The notes under the pieces were generated by a model, which was not told where the DNA came from, made no database searches, and was given only the letters and a program-made list of their open reading frames with translations. A stretch of 5,588 nucleotides of DNA from Chitinophagaceae bacterium (GTDB taxonomy: Bacteria; Bacteroidota; Bacteroidia; Chitinophagales; Chitinophagaceae): the NCBI GenBank assembly GCA_947447815.1, contig CANFLJ010000144.1:1-5588 (forward strand), read 5' to 3'. The first letter of the stretch is position 1. Every line of letters begins with the position of its first letter. Below, piece after piece: positions 1 to 5,588 of the stretch. A program made the translations under genes and the position numbers.

Positions 1-34
1 CGCTGTAATATAGCTAAAGATTAATTGTATTTTT

Positions 35-169
35 ATGCTAAAAACAGCACCTGAAGAACAAGAAAATGGTTTGTCAAAAACAGAGCGAATTGTATATTCT
101 GTTGTGTTTATCAGCTTTTGTATTTTCTTGATTTTTAAAATATTCTTTTCAACGTTCTTCAACTTTTAA
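35..169 (+). CDS. Possible small single-pass membrane protein (44 aa)
   Basis: An ATG at 35 opens a 44-codon frame ending in TAA at 167-169; an in-frame TAG at 11 fixes the maximum length. The first 18 residues are polar and charged (APEEQENG, then SKTER). Residues 19-42 form one strongly hydrophobic, Phe/Ile-rich stretch broken only by Lys35, as expected for a single transmembrane helix. No Shine-Dalgarno sequence precedes the ATG, which is normal in Bacteroidota. I do not recognise the family. AT-rich DNA can give Phe/Ile-rich frames by chance, but the clean split into a charged head and a hydrophobic tail favours a real microprotein. No function is proposed. It runs opposite to every other gene in the window. 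Confidence 0.35.
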   Translation: MLKTAPEEQENGLSKTERIVYSVVFISFCIFLIFKIFFSTFFNF

Positions 170-408
170 TCCAAATTATTCTTAGTTAAAAAATAGTAAT
201 AGAAGACGAATATTTCCCTTCAAAAACTAAGTGTAGTAAATCAAACTGATTTCTAAAATTCAACTCAGTATTTATTAACTATATTAATAAAAGTTTAATT
301 AGCCTACCCTTGCTCTTACAAAGGAAGTGATTAATACAAATTAGAGGAGTGTTTGGGACATTTTATAGCGTTTGTAACTTTTAAAAGGATTACTCTACAT
401 AAACTTTA
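170..408. other. AT-rich intergenic region, no gene seen
   Basis: About 240 bp lie between the possible microprotein and the stop codon of the barrel gene. No frame of useful length with coding character is visible on either strand. An AT-only inverted repeat (TTTATTAA at 271-278, TTAATAAA at 284-291, 5-nt loop) could form a weak hairpin downstream of the barrel gene on the minus strand, but no T-run follows it in that direction, so I do not call it a terminator. A second imperfect pair (CTTAGTT at 181-187, AACTAAG at 225-231) has a 37-nt loop and is probably chance. Confidence 0.5.
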
Positions 409-1224
409 TCATGGAATACGCATTACTGAAAAAAGACTTCCTCCTACCCCACATGCTGTATTGTTTCCTATTGGGGTAATAAACCCTTCTAAATATACAG
501 AGAGGTTTCTTTTCACTTTTTTACACAAGCTCAACTTTAGTTGCATATTATAAAAATCTTTACTAGAATTATAAATGCCCATATAATCTATGTTTTTACT
601 GGAAGAGACCATCCCATAAAGTCCATAGTCAATATAACAATAACGGCTTATGGAAGTAAACCTTTGAATATTAAATAAAAATTGAGTTGGGCCATCCCCA
701 TCAAAGTAATGTCGGCAAGTTCCCTCTACAGAAAAATACCCTCTGTGTGCTAAGGAATTTCTAGCTTTAGTGTAGCTAACAGAAACATCAACTCCGCAGG
801 CATCATAACTAATAGGTATTGGATTAATACCATGAGATAAAGGTAATATTCCAGCAACTTTTATAGTAGTAAATTTATTATATAATTTGTTCGGCTTAGT
901 ATAAGAAGCTGCTATTTGAGCATCAGCAAGTCCGTGTCTTGAAACAGCTATATAATTATAATTTGAAGACTCGTATAAATATGGAATAGAGGCGGCAATA
1001 TCGAGCCTTCTGGTAAACCCATGAGCAACAAAAATAGAACCGTAATGGGAAGAGAAAATATTGTCAGACTTCTTCAATTTGCTTTGATTATTAAAATAGT
1101 GATCAGAATAAAAATAACTATAAGCAATACTAAAAACAGTTCTGCCTTTTCCAACTGGAAATCCAGCATACAAATTTACATAACAAAATATACAAAGAGA
1201 TAATATAAAGGTTTGCTTCTTCAT
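409..1224 (-). CDS. Outer-membrane beta-barrel protein, MetA-pathway/transporter-like
   Basis: This 271-residue protein is probably an outer-membrane channel. Residues 1-20 are a signal peptide: Lys2-Lys3, a hydrophobic core, then LYA before Gly21. The mature N-terminus (GFPVGKGR, 21-28) resembles the Gly-rich opening of a Bacteroidota barrel family related to the 'MetA-pathway of phenol degradation' group. Alternating aromatic/polar strands follow throughout. Family-like segments are LDIAASIPYLYES (74-86), HGLADAQIAASYT (97-109, matching the usual GLGDL..G.KY hairpin) and GILPLSHG (125-132). The length is normal for the family. The last residues (SVMRIP) lack the usual terminal aromatic residue of barrels, although Phe265 lies near the end. 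The gene starts 7 bp after the esterase stop codon, so the two are probably cotranscribed. Barrel topology is well supported; the phenol link is only a family name and says nothing about substrate. Confidence 0.7.
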   Translation of the reverse strand: MKKQTFILSLCIFCYVNLYAGFPVGKGRTVFSIAYSYFYSDHYFNNQSKLKKSDNIFSSHYGSIFVAHGFTRRLDIAASIPYLYESSNYNYIAVSRHGLADAQIAASYTKPNKLYNKFTTIKVAGILPLSHGINPIPISYDACGVDVSVSYTKARNSLAHRGYFSVEGTCRHYFDGDGPTQFLFNIQRFTSISRYCYIDYGLYGMVSSSKNIDYMGIYNSSKDFYNMQLKLSLCKKVKRNLSVYLEGFITPIGNNTACGVGGSLFSVMRIP

Positions 1225-1231
1225 AATTTAA

Positions 1232-2617
1232 TTATTGCCTTACAGAAACAATATTTTCATCAATCCATAGATTTTTAAGCGAAAGATATTCCTTAGTAGT
1301 TTCGTGCCCTATATCCAGAACGTTTATCTCACTTATCCTCTTCGTTTTTTTAGGCAACTTATTGTATGCAGCAAAAATACAGGTAGGCGGAGCAATGGGA
1401 TCGCGGGTACCTATGGCAAACATACAGGGACAATAGATGTTGGGTACAAAATTCTGTACATCATAATATGATAAAACACTCATCAATTTATTCCAAGGTA
1501 TTTTGGTTTTTGTATAATAAACAAAGGGAAATTCGTTTGGCGTTTTAGCACTTGCAATTCCATAATAATTATAAAAGTCGCAAAAAATCGGATTTTCTGT
1601 TTCACAGATTGCAATACGATGATCTAGCGATGCAGTGATTAAAGATAAAGCACCACCCTGACTACCTCCTGATAAAAAAACTCTTTTAATATCTAAACCA
1701 ATTTCAGCATGGCTAAAAATAAAATCCATAGATCTCAAACAATCCATTATTACTCCTCTATAAATAAAGTCCTCTCTGTTAGCAATATTGAAAATGCAGA
1801 ATTCATTTTCATCATTTAGATTTTTACCCGCCTTTATAAGGTCATTGGTGTTTCTGACCAATACACAAAATATTGCCTGATCTTCTGCAAAAAATGGTTT
1901 TACTTTTTGTTTATAACCAGGCATAACCACCATAACAGGATAGTTGCCCCGAAGCCTTGGTATAGAAAGCCATGAATGAACTGTAACATTATTTAAAGAT
2001 TGAAAAGAAACATTATATAATTTATGAGTAGGTGTAGAAAGTTCTTTATTATATTCTACAGTATAATCAGGATCTATAGCATTCAGTTCTTTACGCGAAT
2101 CTTCCCAGAATTGATCAAAATCATCTGGCTTATGTGAGGCTGTTTTAATCAACAAAGGTTTATAACCAAATACTGTTTTAATAGTATCATCATAATCCGA
2201 AAGATTAACCGTAGTAATTATATCATAGAACCCAGGCGTATTTATTTTAAAACTGGTTTTAATATTTAAAGAACTCTTCGAACCAACTTTTATTTCGTAT
2301 TTGCCACCAAATAATTTTTTATTTTTATCTGTAACTATTTCATAAGTCAGTGTACCTTCCTGTGGGGTACTGTAGGTGTTTTTTATATTAAACTTGTAGT
2401 ATACTTTATTGCCATTAAAAATGCAATCTTTATTACGGGATGTCACTTTTACTTTTACCGAACCTGAAGAAGAAACACTTTCTTGCAACTTTGCATTTTC
2501 AGCATTTTTTGAAATGATTTGTTTGAGGGTATTTGCAAGTAAATAATCAGGCAAAACAAACAGCAACACTGCTATCAATAAACAAATTGCTATTGTTATT
2601 TTTTTAAAAGGAATCAT
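1232..2617 (-). CDS. Acetylxylan-esterase-like (AXE1/CE7) alpha/beta hydrolase with N-terminal Ig-like region
   Basis: This 461-residue protein is probably an exported or membrane-tethered deacylase. Residues 4-6 are basic-flanked and 7-28 hydrophobic, either a signal anchor or a signal peptide cleaved near LLA-N (29/30). Residues about 52-155 look like a beta-sandwich (alternating strands, KFNIKNTYSTPQEGTL). The hydrolase spans about 160-455, opening with the AXE1-typical KPDDFDQFW (163-171). The catalytic triad is visible: nucleophile Ser319 in GGSQGG, Asp406 in GTRDPIAPP, and His438 in IGHE. YRGVIMDCLRSMDF (286-299) is also family-typical. Two usual CE7 signatures differ: the oxyanion HGY is PGY (Tyr235 kept), and the RGQ motif is replaced by RNT (255-257). 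CE7 enzymes usually have about 320-430 residues; the excess is the N-terminus. The ATG at 2617 has no Shine-Dalgarno sequence. First gene of a probable operon with the barrel. The substrate is unknown. Confidence 0.8.
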   Translation of the reverse strand: MIPFKKITIAICLLIAVLLFVLPDYLLANTLKQIISKNAENAKLQESVSSSGSVKVKVTSRNKDCIFNGNKVYYKFNIKNTYSTPQEGTLTYEIVTDKNKKLFGGKYEIKVGSKSSLNIKTSFKINTPGFYDIITTVNLSDYDDTIKTVFGYKPLLIKTASHKPDDFDQFWEDSRKELNAIDPDYTVEYNKELSTPTHKLYNVSFQSLNNVTVHSWLSIPRLRGNYPVMVVMPGYKQKVKPFFAEDQAIFCVLVRNTNDLIKAGKNLNDENEFCIFNIANREDFIYRGVIMDCLRSMDFIFSHAEIGLDIKRVFLSGGSQGGALSLITASLDHRIAICETENPIFCDFYNYYGIASAKTPNEFPFVYYTKTKIPWNKLMSVLSYYDVQNFVPNIYCPCMFAIGTRDPIAPPTCIFAAYNKLPKKTKRISEINVLDIGHETTKEYLSLKNLWIDENIVSVRQ

Positions 2618-2954
2618 TCAACGCAACTATTATAATTAATTATTAATAAATACACCTATAATCATACTTTATAAATAGTACCTATTTAAGAAGATGAATT
2701 TTTTATTGTTCTAATTTATGCCATGAAATTAACAGAGAAAGTATACCATCAAAAGGGTTATAAAATAATTTATACATAATTATTTTTTGTATAAATCTAA
2801 TTAAATAAATACAGGGCTATATTACAATTAATAATCATTTCATTATCCATGCATCAAGTTATCATAAATCCTTCGACTACTATTGAATTTTTCTAATTTA
2901 TGAATATAAATTACTTAGTATTAACTTATCTTCTTTTAGAAGCTGTTTGAGGTA

Positions 2955-2988
2955 TTTGTTAGCAAATCGTCAAATTTGAATACATTTG
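2955..2988 (+). promoter_or_regulatory. Bacteroidota-type promoter-like element
   Basis: TACATTTG at 2981-2988 matches the Bacteroidota -7 consensus TAnnTTTG exactly, and a TTTG at 2955-2958 stands upstream with a 22-bp spacer, slightly longer than the usual 19-21. A perfect 10-bp palindrome, TCAAATTTGA (2970-2979), sits inside the spacer, where an operator would be effective. There is no gene immediately downstream on the plus strand, only the hairpins from 3008. In DNA this AT-rich such matches arise easily by chance, so confidence is low. Confidence 0.2.
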
Positions 2989-3007
2989 ATTCATTATAAA
3001 TTAATAA

Positions 3008-3055
3008 CCCCGGATAGAAATCCAGGGAGCTTGTGTAATCCCATCAAAATGATGG
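3008..3055 (+). repeat. Pair of REP-like hairpins
   Basis: Two compact stem-loops stand out as GC-rich islands in very AT-rich DNA. The first (3008-3027) pairs CCC with GGG and GGAT with ATCC around an AGAA loop, with one C/A mismatch. The second (3041-3055) pairs CCATCA with TGATGG around AAA. Thirteen bases separate them. Both have an A-rich loop on the plus strand, suggesting the same orientation. Paired short GC-rich hairpins of this design resemble REP elements mobilised by RAYT (IS200/IS605-like Y1) transposases. No such transposase is in the window. They could instead be the folded part of a small RNA transcribed from near 2995. Confidence 0.4.
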
Positions 3056-3296
3056 TAAACTTTAATATATTAATACAGTAGCGTTAACTAACATTGTTTA
3101 GGTACATAATTAAGATAATTAATAACACAAAAAGGTATAATTTAATAAAAAGGAAATATTTTTAACAAGTATAATAAAACCAAGTAAATAATTAATAGAA
3201 TATTTCTTATTATATCCTAATTTGATTCAAATGAGTATTTTCTGTGATTATTAGAATACGTAAGTTTAATTTTCGGGATTAGTAAAACAAAACAGT

Positions 3297-3326
3297 AAGA
3301 GCCTGAAGAATACTATTCAGGCTCTT
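3297..3326 (-). terminator. Intrinsic terminator of the PorE-like operon, possibly bidirectional
   Basis: A perfect 11-bp stem pairs 3297-3307 with 3316-3326 (AAGAGCCTGAA / TTCAGGCTCTT) around an 8-nt loop. Read on the minus strand it is followed by ACTGTTTTGTTTTACT, a T-rich tail suitable for Rho-independent termination about 92 bp after the PorE-like stop codon. On the plus strand the stem is followed by TTGTATT, a weaker tail, so it may also stop transcripts from the left. Confidence 0.75.
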
Positions 3327-3333
3327 TGTATTA

Positions 3334-3366
3334 AGACCTATAAGGTTTTCAAAACCTTATAGGTCT
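3334..3366. repeat. Perfect 33-nt palindrome (16-bp arms)
   Basis: The left arm AGACCTATAAGGTTTT (3334-3349) and the right arm AAAACCTTATAGGTCT (3351-3366) are exact reverse complements around a single C at 3350. In RNA this folds into a long hairpin with a small loop. It lies 7 bp from the terminator stem and about 51 bp after the PorE-like stop codon. No T-run follows on the minus strand, so on its own it is a poor intrinsic terminator; it may protect the mRNA 3' end or be a dispersed palindromic repeat. I recall very similar palindromes between genes in other Bacteroidota but cannot check this here. Confidence 0.8.
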
Positions 3367-3382
3367 GATATTGTATTTAACC

Positions 3383-3418
3383 TTGAACTATTTGAACCTT
3401 TTAAACCTCTTGAACTAT
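3383..3418. repeat. Four-copy 9-bp tandem repeat at the PorE-like stop codon
   Basis: Four units follow at exactly 9-bp spacing from 3383, 3392, 3401 and 3410: TTGAACTAT, TTGAACCTT, TTAAACCTC, TTGAACTAT. The first and last are identical and the core TTGAAC has one change in copy three. The last unit shares position 3418 with the TAA stop codon of the PorE-like gene, so the array is the first part of its 3' untranslated region. Since 9 is a multiple of three, copies gained or lost would keep frame if the stop codon were ever lost. Confidence 0.75.
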
Positions 3419-5415
3419 TATTCCTTCACCACACTTAGCTTCACTCTTCTGTTCAGTTGTCTTCCTACTGGATAATCCTTTCCATCAGGCGTCGTGTTTG
3501 GTGCTGCAGGTTTTGCCTTACCATAGAAGCTAGGTAATAATCTGGTAGCATCTATCTTTTGTTCTGCTAAGTATTTCAAACAGGTATCCGCTCGGTGTTG
3601 CGATAGTATCATGTTGTACTCATCACTACCCTTGCCATCGGTATGTCCTTCCAATGCCATCTTCAGCTTAGAATTGGAGGCCATCAACAGGATAACACTA
3701 TCCAGTGTTTTCTTCGAGCTGTCTGTTAATCCATATTTATCAAACTCAAAGTACACTATGTAATCCTTGATTACTTCCGGAACTGGTTTCAGGAAGAAGT
3801 CGGTACTATACAGGCTATCATTGTAAGTTGCAAATGTGTGTATCACTTTAACCGTTGTATCATAGTATTGCTGCTGATAAACCGTTACATTGTAGTTAGC
3901 CTCATCCGGCACTACTATATCAAACTCTCCTTTATCATTGGCAGTTACCGTTTTGTTCTGACCATTAAAGCTCCATTCCATTCCTGCATTTGGTATTACC
4001 TGTCTGGTCTTCTCATCCTTGATGCTACCCGTAATATGATTGATAGGTGCCGGTAATCTTTGTATGCTAAACAACTCCAGACAACAGGTAGATACTCTGT
4101 CCGAACTGATGTAGGCTTCTGCCAGTACATCGTTGGTATTGTCTTTACTGTAGAAATAAATATCATCTTTGATGGAGTTTGCTGGTGTACCCAGGTTTAC
4201 TGCTTCATTAAACATTCCCTTAGCTTTCTTGCTCTGGTATAAATCATATCCCCCCATACCTATTCTTCCATTGGAGGAGAATACCAGTGTTTCATTCTTG
4301 GTATTGTAGTAAGGTGCTTTTTCGTCTTCTCTGGTGTTCACCGTATTGTCCAGATTGGTTACACTTACCGTTTCATAGTTGGCTCTTAGCTCTGCTACCC
4401 ATATATCGTATTTACCCAATCCTCCCGGTCTGTTAGAAGAGAAGAACAGGTATTTACCATCACTGCTGATGAAAGGTTGTTGCGAGGTATAGCCTCTTAC
4501 ATTGATCGTACTATCCATTTTCACCGGAGTGCTCCAGTTGCTATCTGTTTTTGTACTCTTATAAATAGCACCAATGCTTTCCTTTTTATCAGTAGTCCAC
4601 TGGGTAAGGAATACTGTTTTACCATCCGCACTGAAGGTAGCAGCTCCCTGTTGTATGTTCTTATCCTGCTGGAAGGAAACCTTCGCTGGATTAGCACTGT
4701 TTAAGGAAGTGCTATAGATATGGTGCTGATAAGGATTCAGCTTGGTGGATGTAAGAGTAGTATCCTCTCTGGTAGAAGAGAAGAACATCGTTTGGCCTGT
4801 TACAAAAGGAGCATAGTTGGAGGCATTTCCATTGATAGGATCTTTCATTTTTCCAAAGATGATTTTTCTTCTTTGTTTCTTCGCAGCTTCTTTAGCAGCG
4901 AAGTCTATATCCGCCAGTTCCTTTTTGGCAGCAGCATAATACGTTTCTTTTTCGTCATGGGTGCTGATGTAAGTCTGGAAGGCTGTTCTGGCAGCAGCGG
5001 TCTTGCCATTGGCTCTCAAGCATACGCCATACCAGTAACCAATAGATGGATATTTTTCTGCTCCTTTCATTCTGGCAGCAGAATCGTACCAGCTTTCTGC
5101 ATTGCTGTAGTCATTGATATGTCGGTAGCATTCTGCGATATGAAAGGCTGCCTGTGTTCTTGGGTTGGCTATAACTTCTTGTTTCTTGGCAACAGGCTTA
5201 GACAGGTATCCTGTAAAGCTATTGATAACTATCTTGGAGGCTTTACCCGAGATATAATCGTTGTAATAAGCAATAGCAGAGTAGTAGTCTCCTGCTTTAT
5301 ATAGTTTCTCGGCCTTCTGAAAACCTTCTGTCTGTGCTGATTGTGCTTGTGTCTTGGCTATACCTATCATTAAAAGGGATACAGCTAATAGTATGGTAGA
5401 TAAACGTTGAATCAT
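3418..5415 (-). CDS. PorE-like protein (TPR, PD40 propeller, CRD, OmpA-C) of type IX secretion
   Basis: This 665-residue periplasmic protein probably ties an outer-membrane complex to peptidoglycan. Residues 1-24 are a signal peptide with likely cleavage at AQA-like TQA-Q; there is no lipobox cysteine, unlike lipoprotein PorE of Porphyromonas. TPR-like helices cover about 31-57 and 88-152. PD40/WD40-like strands follow at about 200-450, with typical segments ISSDGKYLFFSSNRPGG (316-332) and LVFSSNGRIGMGGYDLY (377-393). A carboxypeptidase-regulatory-like beta domain spans about 458-525, and OmpA-C 551-663. In OmpA-C the likely diaminopimelate contacts Asp593 (GHTD) and Arg608 (QHRAD) are kept, as is NRRV (655-658). 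Domain order and length match PorE (about 670 residues). Vicinal Cys444-Cys445 lie in the last propeller strands. The start at 5415 directly precedes the signal peptide; no Shine-Dalgarno sequence is seen. It follows a PorP/SprF gene by 33 bp, probably in one transcript. Confidence 0.88.
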   Translation of the reverse strand: MIQRLSTILLAVSLLMIGIAKTQAQSAQTEGFQKAEKLYKAGDYYSAIAYYNDYISGKASKIVINSFTGYLSKPVAKKQEVIANPRTQAAFHIAECYRHINDYSNAESWYDSAARMKGAEKYPSIGYWYGVCLRANGKTAAARTAFQTYISTHDEKETYYAAAKKELADIDFAAKEAAKKQRRKIIFGKMKDPINGNASNYAPFVTGQTMFFSSTREDTTLTSTKLNPYQHHIYSTSLNSANPAKVSFQQDKNIQQGAATFSADGKTVFLTQWTTDKKESIGAIYKSTKTDSNWSTPVKMDSTINVRGYTSQQPFISSDGKYLFFSSNRPGGLGKYDIWVAELRANYETVSVTNLDNTVNTREDEKAPYYNTKNETLVFSSNGRIGMGGYDLYQSKKAKGMFNEAVNLGTPANSIKDDIYFYSKDNTNDVLAEAYISSDRVSTCCLELFSIQRLPAPINHITGSIKDEKTRQVIPNAGMEWSFNGQNKTVTANDKGEFDIVVPDEANYNVTVYQQQYYDTTVKVIHTFATYNDSLYSTDFFLKPVPEVIKDYIVYFEFDKYGLTDSSKKTLDSVILLMASNSKLKMALEGHTDGKGSDEYNMILSQHRADTCLKYLAEQKIDATRLLPSFYGKAKPAAPNTTPDGKDYPVGRQLNRRVKLSVVKE

Positions 5416-5448
5416 ATCTTAAGCGATTGTCTTGTGATTAAATAAGGA

Positions 5449-5588
5449 TTAGAACCTAGGACATTTAAAGTATCTTGTTTCTGTCTTGGTACTTCTTAAA
5501 GTAATATAAGACAGTGATAGTTCAAAGCTGTTAACAGGCTTAGGAAGGTTATTCAGATCGGAGGTATTGATATCATAGCTCAATCCAA
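5449..5588 (-). CDS. PorP/SprF-family outer-membrane protein, C-terminal end (partial)
   Basis: Only the last 45 codons are in the window; the gene enters from the right edge and stops with TAA at 5449-5451. The readable end contains GLSYDINTSDLNNL, then SFELSLSYI, and finishes with YFKCPRF. The SYDxN..S.L pattern, a last long beta-strand beginning with SFELSLSY, and a terminal CPRF are characteristic of PorP/SprF proteins, 14-strand-type barrels that accompany type IX secretion and adhesin export. The 33-bp gap to the downstream PorE-like gene has no terminator, so the two probably share a transcript. Paralogues of this pair often sit beside genes for large secreted adhesins, which would lie to the right, outside the window. 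The signal peptide and start cannot be seen. Confidence 0.85.
   Translation of the reverse strand, partial: GLSYDINTSDLNNLPKPVNSFELSLSYITLRSTKTETRYFKCPRF

Larger units (their letters stand above)
2618..3417. other. Long AT-rich intergenic region (~800 bp) with repeats and hairpins
   Basis: No supportable protein gene is present; the longest readable frames I found have fewer than 20 codons (for example ATG at 2723 and at 2849). The left part, about 2618-2940, is very AT-rich and contains a 12-bp direct repeat, TTCTAATTTATG, at 2709-2720 and 2891-2902. The centre has a promoter-like element (2955-2988) and two hairpins (3008-3055). The right end carries the terminator, palindrome and 9-mer array listed separately. 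The promoter of the esterase operon must lie in the left part, but I could not find a clean TAnnTTTG box for it on the minus strand. Confidence 0.6.

Noticed and set aside
409..430. Barrel gene possibly truncated because it ends SVMRIP rather than in an aromatic residue
   Set aside because: The length fits the family, strands run to the end, and no in-frame continuation with barrel character was seen after the stop codon.
353..553. Plus-strand 66-codon frame starting with TTG after a GAGGAG-like sequence
   Set aside because: Most of it runs antisense through the end of the barrel gene, the start is not ATG, and the protein shows no domain or signal pattern.
1021..1203. Plus-strand 60-codon frame
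   Set aside because: Antisense to the N-terminal half of the barrel gene; Lys/Ile-rich as expected from AT-rich shadow sequence.
2768..2796. Inverted repeat ATTTATAC / GTATAAAT with a 13-nt loop
   Set aside because: AT-only apart from one G-C pair, with a large loop; too weak for a terminator or a confident operator.
2723..2896. Tiny plus-strand frames at 2723-2779 (18 aa) and 2849-2896 (15 aa)
   Set aside because: Too short and without ribosome-binding or family features; expected by chance in this gap.
2936..2960. TTAGAAGCTGTTTGAGG resembling some insertion-sequence ends
   Set aside because: No matching inverted partner or target duplication was found in the window and no transposase gene is present.
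3838..4704. Three shorter plus-strand frames (3838-4056, 4060-4242, 4477-4704)
   Set aside because: All are antisense to the PorE-like coding sequence and lack recognisable features.
4720..5304. Long plus-strand 194-codon frame
   Set aside because: It lies wholly antisense inside the PorE-like gene, whose domains are unmistakable; its Ser/Ile-rich content is that of a shadow frame.
1..5588. CRISPR array, tRNA, rRNA or phage/defence genes
   Set aside because: No spaced direct repeats, cloverleaf, ribosomal RNA signature or corresponding protein motifs were seen on either strand.

Overview
The window looks like Bacteroidota chromosomal DNA. The strongest evidence is on the minus strand at the right edge: the C-terminal end of a PorP/SprF-family outer-membrane protein, followed 33 bp later by a PorE-like protein with TPR, PD40, carboxypeptidase-regulatory-like and OmpA-C domains. 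This gene pair is typical of the type IX secretion/gliding machinery found only in that phylum. AT-rich intergenic DNA and start codons without a Shine-Dalgarno sequence agree. A Chitinophagales/Cytophagales-like source is a guess; the genus cannot be read from the sequence.

Layout, left to right. Positions 1-408 hold no large gene. There is one possible 44-residue membrane microprotein on the plus strand (35-169), then AT-rich DNA with nothing convincing. Positions 409-2617 are a two-gene minus-strand operon. The first gene is a membrane-anchored or exported esterase of the CE7/acetylxylan-esterase (AXE1) type with an N-terminal Ig-like region. Seven bases later comes an outer-membrane beta-barrel of the MetA-pathway/transporter-like type. 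Positions 2618-3417 are about 800 bp without a supportable gene, but with structure: a promoter-like element, two REP-like hairpins, a strong hairpin terminator, a perfect 33-nt palindrome and a four-copy 9-bp tandem repeat touching the next stop codon. Positions 3418-5588 are the minus-strand PorP/SprF (partial) and PorE-like pair.

How the parts may work together. The right-hand pair probably forms an outer-membrane barrel plus a peptidoglycan-binding periplasmic partner for type IX secretion or surface-adhesin export. The left-hand pair probably places a periplasmic deacylase beside an outer-membrane channel, which would suit uptake or processing of an acylated sugar or other ester. The substrate cannot be read from the sequence. 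The left cassette is visibly more AT-rich than the right pair. All genes seen run on the minus strand. I see no mobile-element gene, CRISPR array, tRNA or rRNA, and nothing that amounts to a clearly new defence or mobile system. The least ordinary items are the esterase with altered CE7 motifs next to a barrel, and the repeat/hairpin cluster at 3297-3418.
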